Origin: Clostridia bacterium
GTDB taxonomy: Bacteria; Bacillota; Clostridia; Christensenellales; Borkfalkiaceae
Length of the DNA stretch: 12,603 bases
Reading direction: 5' to 3'
NCBI GenBank assembly: GCA_017648525.1
Contig: JAGCIP010000150.1
Coordinates: 1-12,603, forward strand
A program made the translations under genes and the position numbers. Of this stretch, positions 1-7,288 are shown piece by piece (the first letter of the stretch is position 1; each line of letters opens with the position of its first letter). The notes below the pieces were generated by a model. The model was not told the DNA's origin, did no database searches, and was given only the letters and a program-made list of their open reading frames with translations.

Positions 1-1373
1 CCGTCTTTAGTTCGGTTATAGGTAAGCGAGCACACGGGATCTGATATTCTTGTAAGTGATATTTTAAGATCAGCCTTTTTCTCGGAAGTAATTCTTAAAA
101 CCATACAGCCGTCTGACATGCTCACAAAAAATTCTTCTTTTATTAAGCCGTTTCTATACGCCCCGAATACGATAGCCGTTTCTGTAGGGTCACCGATATG
201 AACCTCTTTTCCGTCTTCTATATTGACCGTTCCGTCCGAACAAAGCGTGCCGTATTTAAGCATTTCTTTAACTGCGCTTGAACAGTTTTCGGTTATATCT
301 TCGGTGTCTTGCGCTCCATCTACAAACGCTTTAACCAAAGTCATTCTGTTCATAGTAAGCGTTCCCGTTTTATCCGAACAAATTATAGACGCGCTTCCCA
401 AAGTTTCAACGGCGGGAAGTCTTCTTATAATAGCGTTTTTCTTAACCATGCGCTGAACGCCGATTGCAAGCACTATGGTGACTATTGCGGGCAAGCCTTC
501 GGGAATAGCCGAAACGGCAAGAGAAATAGCCGTCATAAAGAGTTCTGGTATATTAGGATTAGTACCAAGTAATCCAACCACGAATACTATCGCACAAGCA
601 ACGAGCGCAACCACGCCAAGATATTTACCAAGAGATGCAAGTTTGCGTTGCAAAGGCGTTTCGGAATCGCTTTCGTTTGACAAAAGGTTTGCTATCTTAC
701 CCATTTCGGTGTCCATACCCGTGGCGGTTACTACCGCAACGGCAGTTCCGTAAGTTATAGAACAACCCGAAAAAACCATATTTTGCCTATCGCCGAGTGG
801 TGCGTTATCCTTAATCTCGGCAAGCGCGGACTTTTCGCTAGGTACGGACTCACCCGTAAGCGCAGATTCTTCACTCTTTAGGCTCACGCTTTTAATGAGT
901 CTTGCATCAGCAGGTACGAAATCGCCCGCTTCTAATAAAATTATATCTCCAGGAACTAAACTTGATGCGGAAATAATTTGTTCCTTACCGTCACGAATAA
1001 CTTTTGCGTGCGGAGCGGACATGTTTTTAAGCGCATCTAACGCCTTTTCCGCCTTACTCTCTTGCGCCACTCCTAAAATTGCGTTAAGCACAACGATTAA
1101 AAGTATAAGCGCAGGCTCAAAAAACTCTTTGGGGTTTCCATCAATTATTGCCATAACGAAAGATATACCCGCCGCCACGAGCAAGATTATTATCATTACG
1201 TCCTTAAACTGCTCGAAAAACCTTTGCAAGTTGGTTTTTTTGTTCTTTTCTTTAAGTTTATTTTCGCCGTACTTTGCAAAGCGCTCTAAAACTTGCTCTT
1301 TAGTTAATCCGTTTTTATCGTTTGTCTGTAACTCTGATAAAACGTGCTCAGCCGATTGCGTGTATGCTTGCAT
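1..1373 (-). CDS. Calcium-type P2A cation-transporting ATPase, N-terminal part (cut by window edge)
   Basis: A membrane pump that uses ATP to move a cation, most likely Ca2+, across the cytoplasmic membrane. About 457 residues are visible; the C-terminal half lies beyond the left edge. In order I see an N-terminal cytoplasmic segment, membrane helices M1 (about 59-77) and M2 (about 87-103), the actuator domain with TGES at 173-176, M3 (about 250-270), M4 with the P2A signature PEGLP at 291-295, the phosphorylation motif CSDKTGT with the catalytic Asp at 334, and GDPTE of the nucleotide-binding domain at 394-398. The PEGLP motif followed by CSDKTGTLT is typical of SERCA/PMR1-like calcium pumps. 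The start is the ATG at 1371-1373, with AAGGAG six bases upstream. The usual PFDSxRK segment after GDPTE is not recognisable in canonical form. The family is certain; the ion is inferred. Confidence 0.93.
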   Translation of the reverse strand, partial: MQAYTQSAEHVLSELQTNDKNGLTKEQVLERFAKYGENKLKEKNKKTNLQRFFEQFKDVMIIILLVAAGISFVMAIIDGNPKEFFEPALILLIVVLNAILGVAQESKAEKALDALKNMSAPHAKVIRDGKEQIISASSLVPGDIILLEAGDFVPADARLIKSVSLKSEESALTGESVPSEKSALAEIKDNAPLGDRQNMVFSGCSITYGTAVAVVTATGMDTEMGKIANLLSNESDSETPLQRKLASLGKYLGVVALVACAIVFVVGLLGTNPNIPELFMTAISLAVSAIPEGLPAIVTIVLAIGVQRMVKKNAIIRRLPAVETLGSASIICSDKTGTLTMNRMTLVKAFVDGAQDTEDITENCSSAVKEMLKYGTLCSDGTVNIEDGKEVHIGDPTETAIVFGAYRNGLIKEEFFVSMSDGCMVLRITSEKKADLKISLTRISDPVCSLTYNRTKD

Positions 1374-1423
1374 TTTATTCTCCTTAAATTTTATTATATA
1401 TATTTATGTTTATTCGTGGATAT

Positions 1424-1429
1424 ATTATA
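1424..1429 (-). promoter_or_regulatory. Candidate -10 element (TATAAT) for the P-type ATPase gene
   Basis: The minus strand carries a perfect TATAAT directly after the stop codon of the DJ-1-like gene, about 50 bases upstream of the ATPase start. The best -35 about 17 bases further upstream is poor and lies inside the DJ-1-like coding end. The ATPase may therefore have its own weak promoter and also be read through from the upstream operon. No terminator is visible between the two genes. Confidence 0.4.
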
Positions 1430-1433
1430 CCCC

Positions 1434-1958
1434 TTAAAACTTAGGTTTAAGCCCTAACGCCTTACAAATTTCAATAGAAAATTGCATTGCGCTCTTAGGT
1501 CCGTTTGCAGTAATCAAACGCTCGCCTACTTCAACGTCGCTACCCGTGTAGTTATCTCCCATAAGTTCAATGAAAGCAGGAGCGGGGTAACAAGTCGCTT
1601 TTTGCTCGCCCAAAAGGCCGTTTTTTGCTAAAACTACCGCTGGCGACGCACAAATAGACGCTATGAGTTTATCGCTTTCACTAATTTTTTTAAGCGCGGT
1701 AATAACCCTTTTATCGTTTGATATATTAGTCGCCCCCGGCATCCCGCCCGGAATTACAACCGCATCGTAATCATAAAGATTAACTTGGTCTATTTCCTTG
1801 TCCGCACAAACGCACACGCCGTGTGAACAGGTTGGGGTTTTGCCACTAACCGAAATTAAATCGCAATGCGCATTTTCGCATCTACGAAAAATATCTAAAG
1901 GGGTTAAGGTCTCAATTTCTTCACTTCCGTTTGCAATAAGAACTGCGATTTTAGTCAT
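1434..1958 (-). CDS. DJ-1/PfpI-family protein (YajL/ThiJ-like)
   Basis: A 174-residue member of the DJ-1/PfpI superfamily, the usual size of a single-domain member. The visible family marks are the N-terminal GSEEIET segment at 11-17, whose Glu16 matches the conserved acid of DJ-1, the PGGMPG loop at 70-75, and the nucleophile elbow ASICASPAV with the reactive Cys at 103. The segment ANGPKSAMQF near the end also fits the DJ-1 clade. Related proteins are described as redox sensors, chaperones or glyoxalase/deglycase-like enzymes; the sequence does not say which applies here. It starts 10 bases after the rsmI stop, with AAGGAG overlapping that stop, so it is probably the last gene of the methyltransferase-rsmI transcript. 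It is unusually rich in Cys (27, 32, 44, 49, 51, 103, 123, 165). Confidence 0.9.
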   Translation of the reverse strand: MTKIAVLIANGSEEIETLTPLDIFRRCENAHCDLISVSGKTPTCSHGVCVCADKEIDQVNLYDYDAVVIPGGMPGATNISNDKRVITALKKISESDKLIASICASPAVVLAKNGLLGEQKATCYPAPAFIELMGDNYTGSDVEVGERLITANGPKSAMQFSIEICKALGLKPKF

Positions 1959-1968
1959 TTTCTACTCC

Positions 1969-2766
1969 TTACTCAATGGTATATTTATAAAGCGACGACT
2001 TGGAAACACCACGCTCTTTCGCCACTTGTTTTAGGGCTTCTTTTTTATCCATACCGTTCTTTATGTATAATTCTATATGCTCTTTTTCGGTAAGTTTTAA
2101 GTTGTCGTTATCGTTTTTTGCGCCTTCAACTAACAACACGAATTCCCCTTTCGGCGTGGTTTTTAAACCGTCTTTTAGAGCAAAGCGCTCGCTTTTTTCA
2201 AACATTTTGGTGATTTCTTTAACTGCAACGGCGCGCCTATCTCCAAAAGCATTATAAACGCTTTCCACGTCCTTTTGAATATCGTGGGGAGCGGAATAAA
2301 AAATTAGCGTCATATCTAAATTTTTGTATTTTGCCAAAAATTCCTTTCTGTCTTTTTCCTTTTGCGGTAAAAATCCTAAAAAGCAAAACCTTGAACTATC
2401 AAGCCCGCTTAAAACGAGTGCGGAAACAAACGCACACGCACCAGGAATAACGGTAAATTCTAAGCCTTCTTCTATAAGCATTTGCGCTAAAATATTACCG
2501 GGGTCTGAAACTACGGGCATACCCGCATCTGAAATAACGGCTATATTTTTGCCGTCTTTTAATTTTTGTATGATTTTTTCGCCTGATTCTCTCTCGTTAA
2601 ATTTATGATAGGAAAAAAGCGGTTTTTTAATATCGTAAGCGTTCAAAAACCCTAACGAGTGTCGGGTGTCTTCACAAGCAATCTCGTCCACCGATTTTAA
2701 CACTTCTATCGCACGAAAGGACACGTCTTTCAAGTTGCCTATCGGCGTGCCAACGAAATACAACAT
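1969..2766 (-). CDS. rsmI: 16S rRNA (cytidine1402-2'-O)-methyltransferase RsmI
   Basis: RsmI uses S-adenosylmethionine to 2'-O-methylate C1402 in the decoding centre of 16S rRNA. The 265-residue protein has the family's tetrapyrrole-methylase-like fold marks: GTPIGNL at 6-12, ACEDTRH at 30-36, SDAGMPVVSDPG at 79-90, IPGACA at 107-112 and GFLP at 131-134. The C-terminal 30 residues (DKKEALKQVAKERGVSKSSL region) form the helical tail common in this family. The start MLYFVGTPIGNL is preceded by AAGGAG, which overlaps the stop of the upstream methyltransferase gene; the gap is 12 bases. In Bacillus subtilis the orthologue (yabC) sits just downstream of yabB, as here, but the GIY-YIG gene yazA between them is absent. 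The assignment is secure. Confidence 0.95.
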   Translation of the reverse strand: MLYFVGTPIGNLKDVSFRAIEVLKSVDEIACEDTRHSLGFLNAYDIKKPLFSYHKFNERESGEKIIQKLKDGKNIAVISDAGMPVVSDPGNILAQMLIEEGLEFTVIPGACAFVSALVLSGLDSSRFCFLGFLPQKEKDRKEFLAKYKNLDMTLIFYSAPHDIQKDVESVYNAFGDRRAVAVKEITKMFEKSERFALKDGLKTTPKGEFVLLVEGAKNDNDNLKLTEKEHIELYIKNGMDKKEALKQVAKERGVSKSSLYKYTIE

Positions 2767-2778
2767 ACTCTTTTCTCC

Positions 2779-3444
2779 TTAATTTTCTAAATTTCTTTCT
2801 ATTTTTATACCGCTTTTGCCACCTTTTACCCCTTCAATAAGCAAAAGATAGGGCTCTTTCTTTCCGCCAGAAACAAACTGCAAGCGTTTAGGCTCTATAT
2901 TGTTTTTCTTAAACTCAAATATCAAGTCCGCAAGTCTATCCGCACGGTGCACCATATTTATACGCCCGCCAAACTTTAAGGCTTTAGAAATTGACGACAC
3001 AAGTTCACTTAGCGACAAGGCAAGTTCGGTTCGGCAAACGGCTATAAACTCGTTTTCTTCGTAAAAACCACGCCCCTTTTCCATATACGGCGGATTGCAC
3101 ACTATTAAAGAAAACTTGCCGTTATATTCCCCGCCGATATCTTGAACTTTAATATTTTTCGCAAAAAACTTGTTCTTTAAACGATTATGCTCTATGCTTT
3201 TAACCGACAAATCGTAAAGCGGGGTTTGCATTTCAAAAAGCGTTACACTTTCTATAAGGTCTTTGTTTATGCCGTAAAGATTAAACCCAACCACTCCGCT
3301 ACCAGAACAAAAATCGGCAACCACGTCGCCATTTTTAACTTTCGCAAAGCGAGATAATAAAATGGCATCCGAAGTAAAACGATACAGCGTATCGTCTTGA
3401 TAAATCTCTATTCCAAACGGGTTTAATATCTCTTTTTCTAGCAT
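2779..3444 (-). CDS. YabB/TrmN6-like tRNA1(Val) (adenine37-N6)-methyltransferase family protein
   Basis: A class I S-adenosylmethionine-dependent methyltransferase of 221 residues. Motif I is ADFCSGSGVVG (43-53). An acidic residue at the end of the second strand (Glu71) would bind the SAM ribose. The catalytic NPPY at 117-120 marks an exocyclic-amine N-methyltransferase of the TrmN6/YfiC group. The N-terminal FTSDAILLSRFA segment (23-34) is characteristic of the YabB branch (COG4123). The substrate, probably A37 of a tRNA, is inferred from the family only. The start has a modest ribosome binding site (AAAGGT). The gene lies between the ferredoxin terminator and rsmI, so it probably starts a new transcript with rsmI and the DJ-1-like gene. 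The 50 bases upstream are extremely AT-rich and must hold the promoter, but I could not fix a -35/-10 pair. Confidence 0.88.
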   Translation of the reverse strand: MLEKEILNPFGIEIYQDDTLYRFTSDAILLSRFAKVKNGDVVADFCSGSGVVGFNLYGINKDLIESVTLFEMQTPLYDLSVKSIEHNRLKNKFFAKNIKVQDIGGEYNGKFSLIVCNPPYMEKGRGFYEENEFIAVCRTELALSLSELVSSISKALKFGGRINMVHRADRLADLIFEFKKNNIEPKRLQFVSGGKKEPYLLLIEGVKGGKSGIKIERNLEN

Positions 3445-3485
3445 TATTTTACCTTTATATTTTTATATAATGTTTAATAATATTT

Positions 3486-3527
3486 AAATAAAAAATTAAG
3501 GTGCGAAACAACTATTTCGCACCTTAA
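3486..3527 (-). terminator. Rho-independent terminator of the ferredoxin gene
   Basis: A perfect 13-bp inverted repeat (3496-3508 with 3515-3527, 6-base loop) lies 14 bases downstream of the ferredoxin stop. On the minus strand it is followed by TTTTTT A TTT, the expected U-tract. On the plus strand only a short T-run follows, so it works mainly for the minus strand. Confidence 0.9.
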
Positions 3528-3541
3528 AGTTTTGCTAAATC

Positions 3542-3712
3542 TTACTCTTCGGAAATAGCTTCTACGGGGCAACCTTCAGCGCAAGCACCACAGCTAACGC
3601 AAGCTTCCGCGTCGATTACGAATTGACCTTCACCTTCGCTGATTGCTCCGCAAGGACAAGTATCCGCACAAGCTCCGCAGGAAATACATTGGTCACTAAT
3701 CTTATATGCCAT
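3542..3712 (-). CDS. Clostridial-type 2[4Fe-4S] ferredoxin
   Basis: A 56-residue electron carrier that begins MAYKISDQCISCGACA and closely resembles the 55-residue ferredoxins of clostridia. Two CxxCxxCxxxCP motifs bind two [4Fe-4S] clusters: Cys9, 12, 15, 19 and Cys38, 41, 44, 48. There is one extra Cys at 21, directly after the first Cys-Pro, where the classical proteins have Val. The protein is acidic and ends AISEE. It should act in the cytoplasm as a low-potential carrier for enzymes such as pyruvate:ferredoxin oxidoreductase or hydrogenase; the actual partner cannot be read from here. The start follows GGAGGAAGG. It has its own consensus-like promoter and terminator, so it forms a separate transcription unit inside an otherwise operon-like gene row. 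Confidence 0.96.
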   Translation of the reverse strand: MAYKISDQCISCGACADTCPCGAISEGEGQFVIDAEACVSCGACAEGCPVEAISEE

Positions 3713-3741
3713 TTTACCTTCCTCCTACCTTGTTTTTTTAT

Positions 3742-3770
3742 ATTGTATCACAAACTTTTGGTTTTGTAAA
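3742..3770 (-). promoter_or_regulatory. Sigma-A promoter of the ferredoxin gene
   Basis: On the minus strand TTTACA (3765-3770) and TACAAT (3742-3747) are separated by exactly 17 bases. Each matches the sigma-A consensus at 5 of 6 positions. The -35 begins only 3 bases after the ricT stop codon, and the leader is about 23 bases long with a strong ribosome binding site. Confidence 0.85.
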
Positions 3771-3773
3771 CAA

Positions 3774-4664
3774 CTAATCTAAAATATTTTTGAGTTCTTT
3801 TAAATCCTTATCGTCGTCGTCATTATCCGCATCTTTTCCGCCGTTTTTAGCACGCTTAAAATCTAGTCTATCAACGGGGAAATCTTTATAGACTTCACTA
3901 CCGTCCCCTTTGCTAATTTTAACTTTGGAAATCAACTTTAACATATCGTTAGAAACGACAACGCCTTCGCCTTCCGGCGTGCCAACCGTTCCGCCAAGTT
4001 TAGGCATTTTTTTGTAAACTTCTGCGTAATAGTCGTTTTCATACTCTAAACAACACATAAGTCTACCGCAAAGCCCGCTAATTTTGCCGGGGTTTAAATG
4101 TAACCCTTGGTTTTTTGCCATTTTTATTGATACTTTACCAAACTCACTCATACAACTTGCGCAACAACAAGTTCTTCCGCACGGTGCGATTCCGCCGAGA
4201 ATTTTGGTCTCGTCACGAATACCCACTTGGCGAAGTTCGATGCGCAAATGAAAACGAGATGCCAACACTTTAACTAATTCTCTAAAGTCAACTCTACCGT
4301 CGGAAGTAAAGAAGAACACGAGTTTCTTTCCGTCAAAAGCGTATTCGCAACCGATAAGTTTCATTTCCAAATTCATTTCTGCTATTTTTTGGTTTGCGTA
4401 TTCCATAGCCTCTGGAATTTTCTTTTCGTTGTCCTTAACGGTCTTTTCGTCCTTTTCCGTCGCTTTTCTCACTATGGGCTTTAAGGGGTGAACTATATCT
4501 TTATCGTCCACTTCCTTTACGCCGAAAACAACCGTGCCGTATTCTAACCCTTTAGCGGTTTCTACGACAACGCCCGATTTTTCTTGATAGTCTTGCCCTT
4601 CTATCGGGGCAAAATAATATACTTTGGCGGTGTTTTTAAATTTAACGCCTATAACTTTTGCCAT
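3774..4664 (-). CDS. ricT: RicT/YaaT (PSP1-domain) regulator of RNase Y-dependent RNA processing
   Basis: A 296-residue PSP1-domain protein homologous to B. subtilis YaaT/RicT. That protein joins RicA (YmcA) and RicF (YlbF) in the Ric complex, which modulates RNase Y maturation of mRNAs and binds [4Fe-4S] clusters. The N-terminal PSP1 region (about 3-50) has KVYYFAP and GLEYGTVV. The diagnostic cysteine cluster runs from about 159 to 205: GGIAPCGRTCCCASC (Cys162, 166, 167, 168, 171) and LCGRLMCC (Cys199, 204, 205). The tail from about 277 is strongly acidic (DADNDDDDKD) and probably disordered. The gene overlaps the end of holB by 16 bases, with its GGAGGG site inside holB, which suggests translational coupling. 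The holB-ricT order matches B. subtilis. No ricA or ricF homologue is in view. Confidence 0.92.
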   Translation of the reverse strand: MAKVIGVKFKNTAKVYYFAPIEGQDYQEKSGVVVETAKGLEYGTVVFGVKEVDDKDIVHPLKPIVRKATEKDEKTVKDNEKKIPEAMEYANQKIAEMNLEMKLIGCEYAFDGKKLVFFFTSDGRVDFRELVKVLASRFHLRIELRQVGIRDETKILGGIAPCGRTCCCASCMSEFGKVSIKMAKNQGLHLNPGKISGLCGRLMCCLEYENDYYAEVYKKMPKLGGTVGTPEGEGVVVSNDMLKLISKVKISKGDGSEVYKDFPVDRLDFKRAKNGGKDADNDDDDKDLKELKNILD

Positions 4665-5614
4665 TTATATTTTCCCTCCAAAATCTTAAACAGCGTCCAC
4701 TCTAAAAGCATTGTTGCGTTTGCGTTGAACTTAAGTCTTTCAAACGCACCGTTTATACTCTCTAATGCAAACACTAACGCACCTGCCGTAAAACCGTTTT
4801 GGTCGGTTTGGGTTTGACCTTTACTTCCGTTTTCGAGCATCTTAACTAGTTTATCACGAAGTTTTAATTCTAAAACGGATAAAAAAGTGGCAAAATCGCA
4901 TTTAGATTTTGTAATTTTATTTGAATATTCTAATATGTCGCTACTCGATTTCATATTTAATAAAAGGTCTGAAACGAGTGCAGTAATTTCTTTTAATTTT
5001 TGGTCTTGGTAATTAAGAACTGCTTGCCCAACCGTTCCGTCACCGCAAGAGATGGCTTCTTTTAAGCGTTCTTCGTCGGGATAATCTTTAACTAAAGCAT
5101 CAAAAATCTTTTGGTCGGAAAAAGCGGGAATTTCTAATTTCTTCACCCGTGATTTTACGGTGGGAAGTAAAGAAAATTCTGCCGTCGCCCCGATTAAAAT
5201 ACACACGCTTTCGGGCGGTTCTTCAAGAGTTTTAAGTAGTTTGTTTTGAGCCTGCGCATTCATATTTTGCGCTTGGCTTAATATGAAAATTTTTTTATCG
5301 CTCTCAATCGGTTTTGCGTAACTTTGTTCGATAAGTTCGTTAACTTCTTCGCTGATAATGGCTTGCCCGTTCTTGGGGTACACGAATAAATCTGCAAACA
5401 CCCCGTCTTTAATCATACGGCAAGTACGGCACTCCCCGCAAGGATTACCGTCTTTGCAAGCGATTAACTCGGCAAAAATTTTTAAGTATTCGGTAAGGTT
5501 TTCTTTGTCTTGGGTTAAAATCAAATAAGCGTGCGATAATCTACCGCTCTCTTTTTCCGCTTTAACCGTGCGATATGCCCCCGTATCCTTTATCAAACTA
5601 AAAAGGTCTATCAT
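4649..5614 (-). CDS. holB: DNA polymerase III subunit delta' (clamp loader)
   Basis: The clamp-loader subunit that, with delta and tau/gamma, opens the sliding clamp at the replication fork. It has 321 residues. The visible marks are SHAYLIL at 27-33 where active ATPase subunits would carry a P-loop (none here, as expected for delta'), a zinc-binding cysteine set at Cys53, 59, 62 and 65, KIFILSQAQNMNAQAQNKLL (108-127), KTLEEPP at 128-134 and the PTVKSR segment at 151-156. The usual SRC signature is SRV here. The C-terminal third is variable, as in the family. The start codon overlaps the tmk stop as ATGA, so translation is probably coupled. The tmk-holB-ricT row is conserved in Bacillota. The symbol is used in the functional sense. 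Confidence 0.93.
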   Translation of the reverse strand: MIDLFSLIKDTGAYRTVKAEKESGRLSHAYLILTQDKENLTEYLKIFAELIACKDGNPCGECRTCRMIKDGVFADLFVYPKNGQAIISEEVNELIEQSYAKPIESDKKIFILSQAQNMNAQAQNKLLKTLEEPPESVCILIGATAEFSLLPTVKSRVKKLEIPAFSDQKIFDALVKDYPDEERLKEAISCGDGTVGQAVLNYQDQKLKEITALVSDLLLNMKSSSDILEYSNKITKSKCDFATFLSVLELKLRDKLVKMLENGSKGQTQTDQNGFTAGALVFALESINGAFERLKFNANATMLLEWTLFKILEGKYKWQKL

Positions 5615-6234
5615 ATAATGCCTTTTTCCTTTAACGCACCTATAATTTTGGCGTGAGTTTGCTGTTTTTCTCCACTAGCGTCTATTACGATAAATCTTTC
5701 CTTATAACGGCGGGAAAGTTCAATATATCCGTCGTAAACCTTTTGGTGAAATTCCATACCAGAAAGTTCTAACCTATCGTTCTTATCTACCCCACCTTTT
5801 CTCTTAAAGGCTTGCTCGGGTGTAAGATTTAAAAACAAAGTGTAATCGGGCATAAAATTTTGGATTGCAAAACTATTAATTTTTTCGATAAATTCTACAC
5901 CTAACCCCCTTGCGTAACCTTGGTATGCAAACGAAGAATCTATATACCTATCGCAAAGAACTAACTCGCCCGCTTCTAATCTCGGCTTAATTTCTTCTTT
6001 AAGCAACTGCGCACGTGCCGCAGCGTATAAAAGGGCTTCGCACTCGTCGGTCATAGAAACGTTCTTTCCGTCTAAAATTACAGAACGGATTTGTTCGGAC
6101 ACAGGTGTGCCACCCGGCTCACGAGTTAGGTAATATTTTATTTGGTTTTTCTTCAAATATTCTTCTAAAAGGCGAATTTGGTGTGATTTACCAACACCTT
6201 CACAGCCTTCTAAAGTAATGAATTTACCTTTCAT
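5611..6234 (-). CDS. tmk: Thymidylate kinase
   Basis: It phosphorylates dTMP to dTDP with ATP, the last specific step toward dTTP. The 207-residue length is normal. The P-loop GCEGVGKS is at 10-17, followed by TREPGGTPVSEQIR (37-50, substrate-side loop), the DRY motif at 95-97 within LCDRYIDSSFAYQG, and a LID segment around 144-155 (KRKGGVDKNDRLE). The start ATG is preceded by AAAGGA, 10 bases after the stop of the upstream unknown gene. It is coupled to holB by a 4-base overlap, which puts DNA precursor synthesis and replication in one transcript. Confidence 0.96.
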   Translation of the reverse strand: MKGKFITLEGCEGVGKSHQIRLLEEYLKKNQIKYYLTREPGGTPVSEQIRSVILDGKNVSMTDECEALLYAAARAQLLKEEIKPRLEAGELVLCDRYIDSSFAYQGYARGLGVEFIEKINSFAIQNFMPDYTLFLNLTPEQAFKRKGGVDKNDRLELSGMEFHQKVYDGYIELSRRYKERFIVIDASGEKQQTHAKIIGALKEKGII

Positions 6235-6244
6235 TTTTTATCCT

Positions 6245-7270
6245 TTAATTATCAAGCAGAGTACTGCATTGTCTTACTATTTGGTTTATTGCCGAAATAA
6301 CTTCGTATTGCAAATGCGGTTGTTCGTTATGGAAATCAAACACCATAATCGCAACGCCGTCCGCCGTGCTCTTGCCCGCAATCTTAAAATAAGTGGTCGG
6401 GTCGGTCTTTCCTTGTCCGCCCTTTAAGGCAGAAACACAAAGTGCGTAAGGGGCGTTTTCTCTGCCTTTTTCCTTTTCGAGTTCTATTGCGCCTTTATAT
6501 TGCTCTTTTAACTTTTGGTCGGTTGTCAAAGCGTGAGATTGCTCGTACTTTGTATAGTTATAAAAAAGTTCTGGGTATTCTTCCGCAAGCGACAATAACT
6601 TGCCAAAGTCAACCACTTCTTTGCATAATTTTTCTATTCTCTTTTCTTCAAGCGCAATTCCGTTAACGATCTGCTCTTCCGCCCTAAAACGGTTGTCTTT
6701 TGCCATTCTTTGACGGAAAACTTGCTCGATTTTATCTTTGCTTAATTTGTCGAAAGATATTTCGCCGTTAAATGCAACGCCGTCCGGCAAAAAGGATTCT
6801 AAATACTTAACCGCATCTTTATATAGTTCGGTATAAGCATAACCTTTATAGGTGTCCACCAACTGCTTTAAGCGAATGGTTTTTTCGGTATTTTCGTCCG
6901 CACCTTCTTGTTTGGTATAGTCAATGCAGTCGGTGATTATAAAATCGCCTTCTTGTATACCTACACGTGCTTCTAAAACTTGCGGAAAATCTTTGTTAAG
7001 CGACTCAGTCTTAAATTCCAAAACGTCGTAACTAAACACCGAATTCCCGTCCCCGTCTTTTATTAAAATATTCATTAACGGACTTGTCGACGAAGAGTCA
7101 ATCGAATAGTCGTAATAATACTTAAATTGTTGACCTGGGGTAAGCCTTACTGCGCCTATCGTGTAAACGAGTTCCCAGAAAATCATTGCCACAACCGCAA
7201 CGATAATTATTGCTATCCACTCGTAAGAAAAAAAGTCGAATAGCCTTTGTTTTGTGATTTTGTTGTCCAT
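6245..7270 (-). CDS. Unrecognised membrane-anchored protein, single N-terminal transmembrane helix
   Basis: A 341-residue protein I cannot assign to a family. It has a short basic N-terminus (Lys4, Lys7, Arg9), then one hydrophobic helix at about 18-39, followed by a mostly soluble, charged domain of about 300 residues. The positive-inside rule and the lack of a signal-peptidase-like site after the helix suggest an anchored protein with its soluble part outside the membrane. A segment rich in Glu/Lys helices (about 190-285) precedes a more hydrophobic end containing YALCVSALKG and VAIMVFDFHN. It lies between lysS and tmk, 18 bases after the lysS stop. No good ribosome binding site precedes the ATG: the region reads TATATATAA and the nearest AAGG overlaps the lysS stop, too far away. 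Translation may depend on coupling. Function is unknown. Confidence 0.85.
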   Translation of the reverse strand: MDNKITKQRLFDFFSYEWIAIIIVAVVAMIFWELVYTIGAVRLTPGQQFKYYYDYSIDSSSTSPLMNILIKDGDGNSVFSYDVLEFKTESLNKDFPQVLEARVGIQEGDFIITDCIDYTKQEGADENTEKTIRLKQLVDTYKGYAYTELYKDAVKYLESFLPDGVAFNGEISFDKLSKDKIEQVFRQRMAKDNRFRAEEQIVNGIALEEKRIEKLCKEVVDFGKLLSLAEEYPELFYNYTKYEQSHALTTDQKLKEQYKGAIELEKEKGRENAPYALCVSALKGGQGKTDPTTYFKIAGKSTADGVAIMVFDFHNEQPHLQYEVISAINQIVRQCSTLLDN

Positions 7271-7288
7271 TTCGTTATATATATAGCC

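Noticed and set aside
1..120. Possible frameshift near the left end of the ATPase gene
   Set aside because: The minus-strand frame is open to the edge, and the two alternative frames have stop codons just upstream and do not restore a PFDSxRK motif, so there is no support for a frameshift.
895..1437. Long plus-strand open frame of about 180 codons
   Set aside because: It lies opposite the ATPase gene, whose motifs (TGES, membrane helices) are on the minus strand here; the plus frame has Ser-rich shadow composition and no ribosome binding site.
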